Below are positions 11,101 through 19,070 of a stretch of DNA of 40,264 nucleotides, one piece after another (within the stretch, counting starts at the first letter, position 1; each line of letters opens with the position of its first letter). The position numbers and the translations under genes were made by a program. Below the pieces are notes generated by a model. That model saw only the letters and a program-made list of their open reading frames with translations. It searched no databases and was not told the DNA's origin. This stretch comes from a virus: IMG/VR virus record IMGVR_UViG_3300038708_000020, positions 1 to 40,264 of that record; one strand, 5' to 3'.

Positions 11101-11801
11101 TCCCATGGAATTCGGCGAAGTGGAATAGGGCGGTAACCGTAGTTACGAATGTAGTCATACGTACACAATATTGGGTTATCACTCCACGCCCATGTGCTGC
11201 TATCTGTTGCACGCTGCTCACCGTCACCGCCAGCAGTGGTGTCTTTGCGCGGGTCATATACAGGTTTTCCACGTACTTTGAATTTTATTTGGTTAACGCC
11301 AGTAGGGAAAATCTCAGGATCAATTTTTACTTTTACGTAGGCGTTAGTCAGACCAAATCCCACGTGCTCTGTCGTCCAGTCTTGTATGTACTGTACTGCT
11401 TGTGCATGGGCTGTGGTTTGGTCACCTAGATGAAATACAGCACCGACAGCACCGCCAAATTCAGCGGGCGTGACGCCGTCAATTTCATACACTTCAACCG
11501 ATTCACATGGGTGGCCGGCGATGTGAATAGCAAAATAGTGATACTCAGTTTCTCCCTGCTCTAATTTCCGGTACCCGATAATTTGACCACCCACCACTGT
11601 CTCACCGTAAATGACCTTTCGTGGCTGATTTGCGGTAGTTGACAGTTCCTGAGCGGCTAACGGGTTTGCGCTTTCGTTGTCATAATCTGGTACGTCTGGG
11701 GATGCCATTGCAACAGCGGCTACAAATAGCGCAGCGGCAACGTAATAATACGCAGCAGAATAGGCAACTACCGCGGCTACAGCTAATACTACGGGTGGCA
11801 T
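8151..11801 (-). CDS. Phage tail tip protein, J-like central tail fibre/host specificity
   Basis: A 1216-residue protein typical in size for the lambda J type tip proteins of siphophages. It opens with a hydrophobic stretch (about residues 3-35), then a tail-hub region with the RKVIYGETVVGG segment found in such proteins. The tip attachment-like region (about 200-450) and FN3-like segments (about 480-570) follow, then a helical region (about 690-800) and a DUF1983-like distal part. It would sit at the tail end and hold the fibres encoded downstream. Its start overlaps the last base of the NlpC-like gene stop, and it is followed by overlapping fibre genes, so the cluster is one translational chain. 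Confidence 0.88.
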   Translation of the reverse strand: MPPVVLAVAAVVAYSAAYYYVAAALFVAAVAMASPDVPDYDNESANPLAAQELSTTANQPRKVIYGETVVGGQIIGYRKLEQGETEYHYFAIHIAGHPCESVEVYEIDGVTPAEFGGAVGAVFHLGDQTTAHAQAVQYIQDWTTEHVGFGLTNAYVKVKIDPEIFPTGVNQIKFKVRGKPVYDPRKDTTAGGDGEQRATDSSTWAWSDNPILCTYDYIRNYGYRPIPLRRIPWDFAALTANYCDTVVEYTDTNGDTQIERRFTCNGVINSTLKPGDSLKYLLSSSGARIYRPGGKIYIKPAMYGGPSTVTLTPDDFVEQPNYQPHRPEKEKTNLVRGEYVEPDLKYQVTDAPVTFGANYAQDDGTELDSNLKLYFTNRSTIAQRLQKRQLERSQAGFTSQVSLQGIRLDVVPGAVLRYVDTQTGVDREFIVQDYRVDVSKRRTILAIEEEHIELYQDDFTITEINIPANTSLPDTTNISPVENINYTPTPNDSHRQGFLTWSHPTPSSVRRYIALLVRSPDDGWYHSETPLSPTLDVKNLAAGNYSALISAENRFDKRSAAPAFSFNIGLPSTPTNTPLKFDILPGRVIIVGPDLPNSSATYQWRYSFTDVFADAITLANGNGVTVVGTEQGATLYLWYRLVEGDLVDPNWVPVVIPDLIGITIDAISPETIAAITLPGLPNTLLDTLSGFTKYLNDQDYYNDELAEGQIGLLANIVEQAADIATVDTKTTSVAVQVGTADAKAVQAIAAIASESQSRALLEELLTAQFDELSTTYLRQVDLFTTAGAAKASEVAILQARVGNSPVSAQIETFKNAQIGYENEDGHWIEGAAFAQAFNNVKITGGLGNNLSVYSYFEALEDELGRVSGEIQFAIDVDGKVTGVFVRGSEDESVITFAAGATRFVGQNGEIQLGFDTTSKELMFYGAGEFRGKIKAPIYEMTGTAGSGFSKYESSTPFGSDELIFWRGPRLVDAQGNADTSLMTIANCYQCITKDNVAYDAGNRVVKGYLSASAISASSAVILTDYDQLAPLFVEDFAYSQGLRVPRTLILPKVIGPALGTEDFEFNKNRAAYYLLDIMLDIIAASDSSQNDRMNIDVSVRYQMADTSHSAHNQYEIIYQTVLNDAQSRHYGTVPITYRYTTRSEPWDSIEFKVFARSGSTNTEGDPMAIRCTYKFLNNLPSINTPHTSTGDDNSTPANEGTYPSYAGLYSRGGVIA

Positions 11802-12223
11802 TAAATATCCTCTCTCATGTTGGTTAGTTTCCAGCAGCCTTTAGCCTGAGAAATTGGCAATGAAACTAAACCGGCTGGTGATACAGCCCACACTTTGCAA
11901 CTTTGTACTACGCCAACGGCATCACCCAATTCAGTATCAATTAAAACCAAGTCGCCATTTTCAGCGTTTAAACGTGGTTTAATCGGTCCAAAAACCTGTG
12001 TAAAAGCCGTTTTAATATCACCGCCGCCATGCTTTTTAAGCGCTTTTAAAGCGCCAAGCTCGGTGGTGTATAAGTCACGATACTTCCAACCAGGGTCAAT
12101 TCCCGTTACAGCAAGAACTGAATTGCATGCAAACAAGCAGCAATCGTTCTTGCCCCAGACAAAAGGCAGTCCTTGCCAGGCATGTAAAAAGTCGATGAGT
12201 GCTTTTTCTTCTTCTGGTTTCAT
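11801..12223 (-). CDS. NlpC/P60-like (DUF6950-type) tail assembly protein
   Basis: A 140-residue protein with the GKNDCC motif (Cys28) expected of NlpC/P60-fold phage tail proteins, and a later GDLVLID...GDAVGVV segment where the family usually has the second catalytic region. The usual catalytic histidine is not evident at that point (GDAVG instead of GHVG), so the enzyme may be weak or inactive, as is common in the DUF6950 group. In siphophages this protein precedes the tip protein and helps assembly or local peptidoglycan penetration. It overlaps both neighbours by a few bases. Confidence 0.82.
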   Translation of the reverse strand: MKPEEEKALIDFLHAWQGLPFVWGKNDCCLFACNSVLAVTGIDPGWKYRDLYTTELGALKALKKHGGGDIKTAFTQVFGPIKPRLNAENGDLVLIDTELGDAVGVVQSCKVWAVSPAGLVSLPISQAKGCWKLTNMREDI

Positions 12224-12846
12224 CGTAGGTATCCCCCACGTCCCCGTGGTGTGTAGTTATTGATAGTTTTCGTCGGTAGCGCTGATAATGGGGCAGCGCT
12301 GATGATTTCAGTTAAATCGAAAATACGGTCCCCCGGGTGTAAGTGCTGCTGTGCTGAATCGGTGGTTCTGGCATTTTGCGGGGGCTGAGACCAGCGTTCT
12401 AACCAGTCGCTGCAGGTAACCTCTAATACATAGGGGATCTTTTTTTCAAGGTCACCACGTTGAACAGTAAATTTGGCAACGTTACCGTCATACACGTAAG
12501 GCACTTCATGGGCAATTACACGGTTGTCGTCTAATATCGCCATATGAACAGCTACTTCTCGCCCCTCCATCGCTTTATTCATCACTAGCGCTACTAAGCC
12601 GCCGTCGAGTACTTTTAGCGTCAAACGCACTTGGTTTGGGCTACTGTCAGATGCTTCTTGCACTTCACTTACACCGCCGAATTCGCCAACGCCCACGTAA
12701 TTTTCACCAAGAAATTCACGATCACCTAAACCGGTGTGCGCGCGCACGCGACCATCAGGCGAATCTAAATCAACAAACAGAATGACTGCTGTTTCGGATT
12801 GCTGCAGCGCATTGATGGCAGCTAATGATATTTCACGTTCAATCAT
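12220..12846 (-). CDS. Distal tail/hub protein, DUF2163-like
   Basis: A 208-residue protein between two other tail-end genes, overlapping each by four bases. The pattern of beta-strand blocks with a central EVQEASDSSPNQVRLTLKVL segment and a WLERW motif near residue 150 resembles the hub proteins placed before the NlpC-like gene in B3/GTA-type tails. The role (hub joining tube to tip) is inferred from order; the family assignment is moderate. Confidence 0.65.
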   Translation of the reverse strand: MIEREISLAAINALQQSETAVILFVDLDSPDGRVRAHTGLGDREFLGENYVGVGEFGGVSEVQEASDSSPNQVRLTLKVLDGGLVALVMNKAMEGREVAVHMAILDDNRVIAHEVPYVYDGNVAKFTVQRGDLEKKIPYVLEVTCSDWLERWSQPPQNARTTDSAQQHLHPGDRIFDLTEIISAAPLSALPTKTINNYTPRGRGGYLR

Positions 12847-13457
12847 CGTTTTTCTACAAAGTCTAAGGTTATGCTGCGGTATAAACGGCCGACACCTTTG
12901 AACTGGCGAATTTGCTTCGGATCAGCCCAGCGGCACGTGATACGCAACTGGTTTAAATCGGTAATGATGGTTTGATTATCCGGTGCTGGGTCCCTGACTT
13001 CGTTGGCAAGTTGCAAGGTGCACTTTCCTGATGCGTTTGAATACGCATCGTCTGTTAGCTCGTGTACTTGTTCACCGAGTTTGAAACGCATTTGGCTTTT
13101 CGCGATTAAACTATTTGTGGGGCAATTTTTTATATTAAGCGCTAGCCCATACTGGCCTATGCCGTCGGTTCTTAGTGACGCTGGCCAATCAATTACATGT
13201 CGATACGTGGTGTCTATCAGTGTCACTGCATTTTTATGGCCGCGTAGCTTTTGCAGCAAGCTTTTCACAGCTCTGGCGTCGTCTGGGTAGAGCACGCCAA
13301 ACTTGTATGTTACTTCCCAACCTTCTCCGGGGTTTTCGCTCACCTGCTGTGTATTGTTGATACCGCTGATATCCATTGATGAGTTGGACATAATATTGGC
13401 ATCACAGTTAGACGGGAAAAACTCACCGCCAAAATCTGGGAAATCGAGTACTTCCAT
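12843..13457 (-). CDS. Probable distal tail protein
   Basis: A 204-residue protein immediately downstream of the tape measure gene (stop to start contiguous), the usual place of the Dit-type distal tail protein in siphophages. It is beta-rich, with no membrane segment. A segment around residues 45-90 (GWEVTYKFGVLYPDDARAV) resembles phage tail adaptor proteins, but I cannot name a family with certainty. Confidence 0.65.
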   Translation of the reverse strand: MEVLDFPDFGGEFFPSNCDANIMSNSSMDISGINNTQQVSENPGEGWEVTYKFGVLYPDDARAVKSLLQKLRGHKNAVTLIDTTYRHVIDWPASLRTDGIGQYGLALNIKNCPTNSLIAKSQMRFKLGEQVHELTDDAYSNASGKCTLQLANEVRDPAPDNQTIITDLNQLRITCRWADPKQIRQFKGVGRLYRSITLDFVEKR

Positions 13458-15887
13458 CTATGCAGCCCTTCCGCTTAACATTTGTGCACGCATCCCGTTG
13501 TTAGAGAAATCGCGGCGCAACTCACCATCAAATTCTTTAAGGGCGTTATTCACTTGTTGAGTAATTTTTTCTTCCATTCCTGGTGTGGCATTAGTCGCGT
13601 CGATAATGATCGACGGATTAAAGTGATAAACGTTACCCGCTGCACTAGCGCCGCCACTGGTATTCTCAACGACTTGTTCAAAGTTCTCGCGTTGCTTGGG
13701 ATTCAAGACCATTTCGTCTTTACGCAACAAGTATGTGCCTTCATTTGAATTGGGTACGCGAGCTAAGCCGTCGTGTGCTTGGCCTTGGTATTGAGCGCCT
13801 TTAATTGTGGAAACTAAGCTAGCACCTGTCGCAGCGGCTTGTGCCATAGCGGGAATATTGGCAGGAAACGGCAGTGCACTAGCGTTACTGATAGCTGTAG
13901 ATAAGTTCAAAATACCCTGGGCTATGGCGAACCCTTTTTGCACTGCATACATCGCTTTGTATGCAGTACTTTGTTCGCCGCCAAATGTTTTTGCTAACCC
14001 CGCCAGACCACTAAATATTTGCTCGCTACTGGTCAGCATGACATTCATGCGAGCATTATTGTATGCCTGCAGATCAGTAAAATATTTCTGATTCGCAGAT
14101 AGGCTGAGTTGGATAAATTCGTCTTCTTGCAATTTACCCTGTGCATAAGCGCCGGCTAACATTGCATGCTTTTGTTCAAGATGAGTTGCAATCAACTCCT
14201 CTTGAGACATTAAGCTTTCGCGTAACTTTTCTAATTCATTGTCAGAAACAGGGGTGCCAGTATCACCAACACTCTCTGGCTCTTTCTTTACACCGAACTG
14301 TCCTAAATCAAAAGACTCATCATTTGCTGCTGACTTTTTGCGAGCCTCACCCAATGCCGTCGCGGCAGCTATCTGAGCAGAAAAACTACTTAGTGACGCT
14401 TGACGCTCATCAAAAATATCTTGCAGGGTTGATTCACGCGCGTTGCGCGAAATATCGACTTGTTGGTTAGCAGAGTCGAGATACCCTTTTACTAATGAAT
14501 CTCGCGTTTGGCGAGCTATAGCCAGCTGATTGTCACGCTCTTGTGCATACGCGTTCGTTACGCCTTTAGCCACGGCATCCGCTTGAGATAGGGCGGCACT
14601 CACATCGAATGAATCGCCGTCGAACGGGTTAATAAGATCTAGTATTTCCTCACCGTAAATACCAAGTTCGTTAACTACAGCGGTTAATTCTGCACTGATA
14701 ACGTTAGCAAACGACTTTAAGTAGATTTTTGCGACATCAGGTAAGTAGGCTAACTGAGTACCGATAACTTGACCGAACGCAACCGCATGAGCGCTACCCA
14801 CATCAATTACACTGGCTAGTTCGACGGTCAGTACTTTAATCATTGCGCGCACGTTGGCAGGATATTGCTTAAGTGAATTGAGCAATAAATTTTTGTAAGC
14901 GTTGTCGTATTCGCCCATTAACGTGAATAGGCTTTCTAATTCAGGTGGAATGTGGGAAGCAACAGTATCAATTGCGGTTGTCACATCATCAGCCCACCCT
15001 TGCCATTGACCAGCAAGCGCATCAAGGTACCCGCCCAGTTGACCGCTGGCGATGATATTTGTTAGCTCATCAATCGCACCGGCAACGCCGCGAACACCCT
15101 CTTGCATCAGCTCACTAACACCAGCTTCGGCAATGGTGAATTTCAAGCCGTCCCAGCTATCACCAAGGTTGCTTATTGCCCCATCCAGCGTGGCGGCTTG
15201 ACGTGCCATCGCGCCGCCGAATTGCGTTTCACCTAAACTTTGTAAAAAACCTTCAATTGCTTGAGCATTATTTTCGACTTCGGTTTTTACACCGCGAAAG
15301 GTGAACGCGATCGTGTCACCTTGATTTTTGGCTTTGATACCAAATTCTTTTAGGCGCTCAAATTCTGCAACACTGGCATCTGCTACAGCTTCAATAAACT
15401 GATCTAAACTTTTGCCCATTGCACTGGCCGTATTCATATAGCTGCGCAAGGCTTCTTGGCTTGGGTTTAGGCCTAGGTTTGTTAGCTTAATAAAAGCAGT
15501 GGTTATTTCTTCTACAGAATATGGTGTTGTTGATGCAATTCGCTGAATTTCACGAAAGACCTTATTTGCGTCCTCTGCGCTACCAGTGGCGGTCACAAGT
15601 GACGCATTAAGTATTTCAAAGCGGCGGGTTGTATCAACGAGTCCTTTGATTAGGGTCGTAGATATAAATGTTGTAATTAAAGCAGGGCCGAGCACTGACA
15701 GTTTACTTAGCAGCTTACCGCCTGCTACTTCCATAGCGGTTATATTGCTACTGGATTTCTTGGCTTTGTTTCCTGCAACAGTAGTAGCGTTACCAAACTC
15801 TACGACTTTCCCTTTCGCATTGGTGAGCTGGCCGACTAAGCCTGAGCCGTCAGCCTTTAGTTTTATACCTACTACAATGTCGCTCAT
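13458..15887 (-). CDS. Tail length tape measure protein
   Basis: The longest helical protein of the tail module. I place the start at ATG 15887, which shares a base with the stop of the chaperone gene (TAATG). An upstream in-frame ATG at 15926 lies inside the chaperone and lacks a clear ribosome site. That gives 809 residues. About residues 80-210 match the tape-measure N-terminal domain (LVTATGSAEDANKVF, then RIASTTPYSVEEITTAF). Hydrophobic segments lie near residues 55-80 and in the C-terminal part. It sets tail length and probably crosses the membrane at DNA ejection. Long length and this position argue for a flexible, non-contractile tail. Confidence 0.93.
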   Translation of the reverse strand: MSDIVVGIKLKADGSGLVGQLTNAKGKVVEFGNATTVAGNKAKKSSSNITAMEVAGGKLLSKLSVLGPALITTFISTTLIKGLVDTTRRFEILNASLVTATGSAEDANKVFREIQRIASTTPYSVEEITTAFIKLTNLGLNPSQEALRSYMNTASAMGKSLDQFIEAVADASVAEFERLKEFGIKAKNQGDTIAFTFRGVKTEVENNAQAIEGFLQSLGETQFGGAMARQAATLDGAISNLGDSWDGLKFTIAEAGVSELMQEGVRGVAGAIDELTNIIASGQLGGYLDALAGQWQGWADDVTTAIDTVASHIPPELESLFTLMGEYDNAYKNLLLNSLKQYPANVRAMIKVLTVELASVIDVGSAHAVAFGQVIGTQLAYLPDVAKIYLKSFANVISAELTAVVNELGIYGEEILDLINPFDGDSFDVSAALSQADAVAKGVTNAYAQERDNQLAIARQTRDSLVKGYLDSANQQVDISRNARESTLQDIFDERQASLSSFSAQIAAATALGEARKKSAANDESFDLGQFGVKKEPESVGDTGTPVSDNELEKLRESLMSQEELIATHLEQKHAMLAGAYAQGKLQEDEFIQLSLSANQKYFTDLQAYNNARMNVMLTSSEQIFSGLAGLAKTFGGEQSTAYKAMYAVQKGFAIAQGILNLSTAISNASALPFPANIPAMAQAAATGASLVSTIKGAQYQGQAHDGLARVPNSNEGTYLLRKDEMVLNPKQRENFEQVVENTSGGASAAGNVYHFNPSIIIDATNATPGMEEKITQQVNNALKEFDGELRRDFSNNGMRAQMLSGRAA

Positions 15888-16255
15888 TACTTTCTCTTTG
15901 CTAGTTTGCTGTTGATCGCACTGCAATATTCAGCAAACATAATTTTCAGTTTCGAATATTGCTCAGCGCTAAATTCTCTTTCCGATAGTTCCGCATCGGC
16001 TTTAATTGACATCACATCGAGACGTGCGCAGTAATCACCAACCCAAATCAACATATTTGCCACTTCTAAAAACCACTCCACTGTGGACCAGTTCTCTTCA
16101 AGCACATCAAATGTATCGTCTGGCTTAAATCTGCTTAGGTGCTGCTGAATAACATCATCAGATGCGCCCATTTCTCGCATCTGTTGAGTTAATTCCTCTA
16201 TTTCTTCTTGCGGGATTTCCGGACCGAACGCCCAGAAGCGAGCGGCCCCTTCGAG
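15887..16255 (-). CDS. Tail assembly chaperone, T part reached by -1 frameshift
   Basis: The reading frame is open from 16255 to the stop at 15887 and continues the upstream chaperone in the -1 frame. A separate ATG exists at 16180 (97 residues), but the extra 25 codons before it (LEGAARFWAFGPEIPQ...) look like genuine coding sequence, which supports synthesis as a fusion of 109 + 122 = 231 residues. In lambda the equivalent gpGT binds the tape measure and is needed in small amounts. This part is helical and ends at the tape measure start. Confidence 0.8.
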   Translation of the reverse strand, partial: LEGAARFWAFGPEIPQEEIEELTQQMREMGASDDVIQQHLSRFKPDDTFDVLEENWSTVEWFLEVANMLIWVGDYCARLDVMSIKADAELSEREFSAEQYSKLKIMFAEYCSAINSKLAKRK

Positions 16256-16581
16256 TTTTTTGACGCAATACCTGCAGATGCTTCGTGATAAGCATTGATA
16301 AAACCGAGACGTACAAATCCAGCACTTGCGAAAAGATGACGTTTGTTTTCGCTGTTGAATGTTAGAGGTTCACCGTCCTCATCTTTAATGTCGTCGCCGA
16401 AACCGACCACTACCCGGTCAAGAAATTTCAGGTCGTCTGTCATGAGTGAGTTGTAATCATCTTGAGGAATAATTTCGAACTTAGCGGTACAAGTATGTTC
16501 TTGAACTTTGCCGCCATCGACGGGCATTGCCAATATGACAGGCCATGTCACAACGCGGGTTTTGGTTAACTGAAAAGCCAT
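16198..16581 (-). CDS. Tail assembly chaperone, G-like
   Basis: A 127-residue protein between the tail tube and tape measure genes, the conserved place of the G/GT chaperones. It starts at ATG 16581, with AAAGG upstream. The final 18 codons after the slippery site are lysine/arginine-rich and look like a frameshift-default tail rather than a folded domain, as expected if ribosomes that do not shift simply terminate. It should coat the tape measure protein during tail assembly. Confidence 0.8.
   Translation of the reverse strand: MAFQLTKTRVVTWPVILAMPVDGGKVQEHTCTAKFEIIPQDDYNSLMTDDLKFLDRVVVGFGDDIKDEDGEPLTFNSENKRHLFASAGFVRLGFINAYHEASAGIASKNSKGPLASGRSVRKSRKKK
16255..16261 (-). promoter_or_regulatory. 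Programmed -1 ribosomal frameshift site (A AAA AAC)
   Basis: The minus strand reads AAAAAAC at this place, and codon phase is exactly A AAA AAC (codons 108-109 of the chaperone), the classic slippery heptamer. A -1 slip gives AAA AAA then CTC GAA GGG and enters the 122-codon downstream frame. GC-rich sequence follows within ten bases. Confidence 0.85.
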
Positions 16582-16666
16582 CGTATTACCTTTTTAGAAT
16601 GGGGCCTTCCGTGGCTGGTTAAGGGCGTAATCCGCACGCCCGCTTTGAGTGCCCTCCGGGGCGTTT

Positions 16667-17614
16667 TTATTGGGTGACTAACTTGGAATCATTGCCGCGT
16701 ATTTCACGCAGTCCCAGTTCCCATGTTTGCTTGCCTTTGTACTCACCTGGTGCCACTGAGATGATTTGCACGCCGGTTGATACTTGCTTGAATATATTTG
16801 CGGTAGCCGTGCCGTGAGTAAATTCGTACGGCAATAGCACATTGGAACGAGCGACTGCGAACGGGTCGAACGTGTCTAGTGTGGGCGACTCAATGATCAC
16901 TTTGCCTTCTGGTGCCCAGTCATCAATGAAGATTTGCTTCACCTCTGTGCCTTCGTCGTACTCAATTGTATTGTTCTGTGCCATTTCGAACTCAACCGCA
17001 TTGAATAGCTGGCCGTCTAAGCTAAAGCTGGTATTCGCCTGGCTAACATCGACTGGCATTTGATATGCACTAAAGTCACCTGCTGGAATAGCGCCTGAGA
17101 CTGTGCCGCCATAAATGCCGGACATTTCAAAGTTCATGTACGCCAGTTCGCCAATTTTTGCAGATGTCGTGACCGTTGCTTTGCCTGCAAGAAGAATGTG
17201 GTACATGCCTTCCCAGTGGAAATAACAGCACCCATCTAACTCGTCTGCAGCGTTGAGCACTCGGTTGTGGCTGACTTCTGTTGCAACATCTGTCACTGCA
17301 TCGTAACCCCCCATCGCAATAACTGGGGCAAATGCGACTGGGGTATTCACTGAGCCACTGCCGGTGATTTCGACACTGCCTGATATTTTTATCATTTCGC
17401 CTGTGTGGATAATGGGCTGGGCCCCGTTCTTACCATCGTCTAAGTCACGGCTGATGGTCTCTGTTATCCACGGTTCAACTGAAAGCCCTTTAGTTTGAAT
17501 CGCCGAAGGGGTTGCACCATTTAAAATGTAGTCAGTGCCCTTTGTATCCTCTGGGCGCTTTAGAGCCATTTGCAAGAAACGGCGTTTTGATTTGTAACCT
17601 GGAGTAATCGACAT
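16667..17614 (-). CDS. Tail tube protein (siphovirus type)
   Basis: A 315-residue beta-rich protein located between the tail terminator and the chaperone genes. It has no sheath or gpL-like features, and its size and position match the tube protein of B3-like transposable siphophages. The start ATG at 17614 overlaps the stop of the small upstream gene by one base. An 85-base gap follows before the chaperone, the largest in the tail module, and might hold a regulatory element. Identification rests on order and composition rather than a recognised motif. Confidence 0.72.
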   Translation of the reverse strand: MSITPGYKSKRRFLQMALKRPEDTKGTDYILNGATPSAIQTKGLSVEPWITETISRDLDDGKNGAQPIIHTGEMIKISGSVEITGSGSVNTPVAFAPVIAMGGYDAVTDVATEVSHNRVLNAADELDGCCYFHWEGMYHILLAGKATVTTSAKIGELAYMNFEMSGIYGGTVSGAIPAGDFSAYQMPVDVSQANTSFSLDGQLFNAVEFEMAQNNTIEYDEGTEVKQIFIDDWAPEGKVIIESPTLDTFDPFAVARSNVLLPYEFTHGTATANIFKQVSTGVQIISVAPGEYKGKQTWELGLREIRGNDSKLVTQ

Positions 17615-17805
17615 TATTTAGCTCCCTTGGCTTTTGATTCGACTGCGCGGTCTTCAACGCTCACGTATTTAAGTGATGGATGGTTTTTGACTTGAGCCAA
17701 TTTGCCTGGACTTAAATCGGCGTCTTTAAATTTGCTTTCACCAGGGGCAAATTCGATGGCGGCGCATCGAATAGGTTTGCTGGTTTTGTTGGTCACTATG
17801 ATCAT
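17614..17805 (-). CDS. Small hypothetical protein (gp38 position)
   Basis: I choose ATG 17805: it has GGGAG eight bases upstream and overlaps the preceding stop as ATGA. The longer in-frame start at 17856 would sit inside the preceding gene without a ribosome site. The product is 63 residues, beta-rich at the N-terminus (MIIVTNKTSKPIRCA) and lysine-rich at the end. It resembles the short FluMu-type accessory proteins that bind or decorate, but no function can be assigned. Confidence 0.7.
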   Translation of the reverse strand: MIIVTNKTSKPIRCAAIEFAPGESKFKDADLSPGKLAQVKNHPSLKYVSVEDRAVESKAKGAK

Positions 17806-18227
17806 TGCGTTTCTCCCTGGTACCAGGTGGTTGTTGTAAATCTGTCGAGCCACCAAATACCGTTGGCAGCGAACGCCACTAAGTCACTAGCAGCAAGTAA
17901 AATGGGGTCGTGCTCTGCTGGGGCATAACCGTATAGCTTTTTTCTGCAGCTACAGCGAAGCGCTTCAAGTGCTGTCATGCCTTTTTCACCAGTTGGATCG
18001 TTGATGCTTTTTAGGCCGATAACGACACCAAACGTAATGCTGATTTCCTGTAGTGGACGACCGACATCAACATCTCGGCTATTGCCTGCAGGTCTTTCAG
18101 CGATTGGCACAACGAATGCGACATTGCTAGCGTGAATGGGCTGCTTGATGACTTCGCGCAAATTAATAGCAGCTTCAACGCGATTAAATGACGGTGCGAT
18201 TCGCTCTTGAATGTCATCTAACAGCAT
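17802..18227 (-). CDS. Tail terminator-like protein (Mu gp37 family)
   Basis: A 141-residue protein in the place of Mu gp37, after the DUF1320 protein. The opening helix (MLLDDIQERIAPSFNRVEAA), the central FVVPIAERP and the late WWLDRF motif match the gp37/tail terminator group, proteins that end tail growth and join tail to head. It shares a base with the previous stop and overlaps the next gene by four. Confidence 0.75.
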   Translation of the reverse strand: MLLDDIQERIAPSFNRVEAAINLREVIKQPIHASNVAFVVPIAERPAGNSRDVDVGRPLQEISITFGVVIGLKSINDPTGEKGMTALEALRCSCRKKLYGYAPAEHDPILLAASDLVAFAANGIWWLDRFTTTTWYQGETQ

Positions 18228-18646
18228 TAGATAAATCCTTTGCTGCGGGCTCGCGCAAACACTGAGCCACCTGATTGCATCTCAATTGTGCTGTCTGATT
18301 CTGGTTGCTGCTGGTCATCGCTCAGCCCCAGTCGAATATCGCCTTTGCCAACTGCAGTTAAAAATTTCAGGGCATCTTCGTAATTGCGTTTCACCACGTC
18401 GGTCACTTGATTGTCATACAAGTTATATCTGGCAATGTTCGCACAGATGCGGGTTAACACACTGGGAACGACTGCAAGCGGCAGCGGGTAACGGCCACCA
18501 AGGTAACCGTCAATCACACTGCCTGCGTCAGTAATGGCAGCAGTGACGACTTGCTCATCAATCAAACCTAAGCCTGACGAATCCGTTAATTGGATCAGCT
18601 CATCGAGGTCGAATCGATTTGCCATGTCATCAACGCTGCAATACAT
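18227..18646 (-). CDS. DUF1320 protein (Mu gp36), head-tail connector
   Basis: 139 residues. The start (MYCSVDDMANRFDLDELIQLTD) and GSVIDGYLGGRYPLPL are diagnostic of the DUF1320/gp36 family, helical adaptor proteins of the head completion set. It begins two bases after the gp35-like stop. The C-terminus is Gly/Ser- and Arg-rich. Function as connector is inferred from the family and its place between head and tail genes. Confidence 0.88.
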   Translation of the reverse strand: MYCSVDDMANRFDLDELIQLTDSSGLGLIDEQVVTAAITDAGSVIDGYLGGRYPLPLAVVPSVLTRICANIARYNLYDNQVTDVVKRNYEDALKFLTAVGKGDIRLGLSDDQQQPESDSTIEMQSGGSVFARARSKGFI

Positions 18647-18648
18647 GG

Positions 18649-18990
18649 TTACTTGCCTTCGCCTTTTTCGGCTGTGTCTAACTCGGCTTGGTTTTGCACC
18701 GCTTTTTTCTGCGCCGCGGTTTTCTGTGCCGGCGCTTTCTTAGGTTCGGTCTTTTGCGTCGTTTGTGCGGCAAGAGCAATTTCAAGCGGGGCGCGGTCAA
18801 CACCATCGGGGATAGCGTCTTCGGGCATTTCTTTAACAGACAATCGTGGCTCTGCTTCGATTGCGGCACGTTGCTGCTCGCTAAAATGGTCCGCAACGAA
18901 TGCGGTGCCCTTGTCTGTGAAGCCATGACCTGCGCGGCGAAACGTGGCTGCACTTGCGAACACCACGATAGCTAATATTGATTTATGCAT
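18649..18990 (-). CDS. gp35/HI1506-like Mu-type protein
   Basis: 113 residues with GGAG upstream of ATG 18990. Residues about 10-55 match the FluMu N-terminal domain (FRRAGHGF..., then HFSEQQRAAIEAEP). The first 15 residues are hydrophobic but belong to the domain, so a signal peptide is unlikely. The second half is low-complexity, rich in Ala, Lys, Gln and Thr, as in other members. It follows the terminator after the major head gene, so its transcription is probably lower than that of the capsid gene. Confidence 0.75.
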   Translation of the reverse strand: MHKSILAIVVFASAATFRRAGHGFTDKGTAFVADHFSEQQRAAIEAEPRLSVKEMPEDAIPDGVDRAPLEIALAAQTTQKTEPKKAPAQKTAAQKKAVQNQAELDTAEKGEGK

Positions 18991-19004
18991 TTTAAACTCC
19001 GGTT

Positions 19005-19032
19005 AAAAACGCCCCGCTAAACACGGGACGTT
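19005..19032 (-). terminator. Intrinsic terminator after the major head gene
   Basis: On the minus strand a 9-bp stem (arms 19024-19032 and 19008-19016, with one G-U pair, loop of seven) is followed by a run of five T (19005-19009). It lies between the T gene stop and the gp35-like gene and should reduce transcription into the downstream head-completion and tail genes. Confidence 0.75.
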
Positions 19033-19056
19033 GTTAAAGTTGTAAAGGTTGTAAGC
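19030..19056 (+). repeat. Three 9-bp GTTGT iterons after the major head gene
   Basis: Plus-strand units GTTGTTAAA, GTTGTAAAG, GTTGTAAGC start at 19030, 19039 and 19048, a strict 9-bp period. The same motif and period occur on both sides of the PapB-like gene (31377 and 31694). The site overlaps the foot of the terminator hairpin by three bases. It is probably a protein-binding site. Confidence 0.7.
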
Positions 19057-19070
19057 CCCTAACTATTTCG

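Noticed and set aside
16645-16668. Hairpin GCCC-TCCG-GGGC followed by T5 on plus, between tail tube and chaperone genes
   Set aside because: Only four to five pairs, and it faces opposite to transcription without any plus-strand gene; too weak to call.
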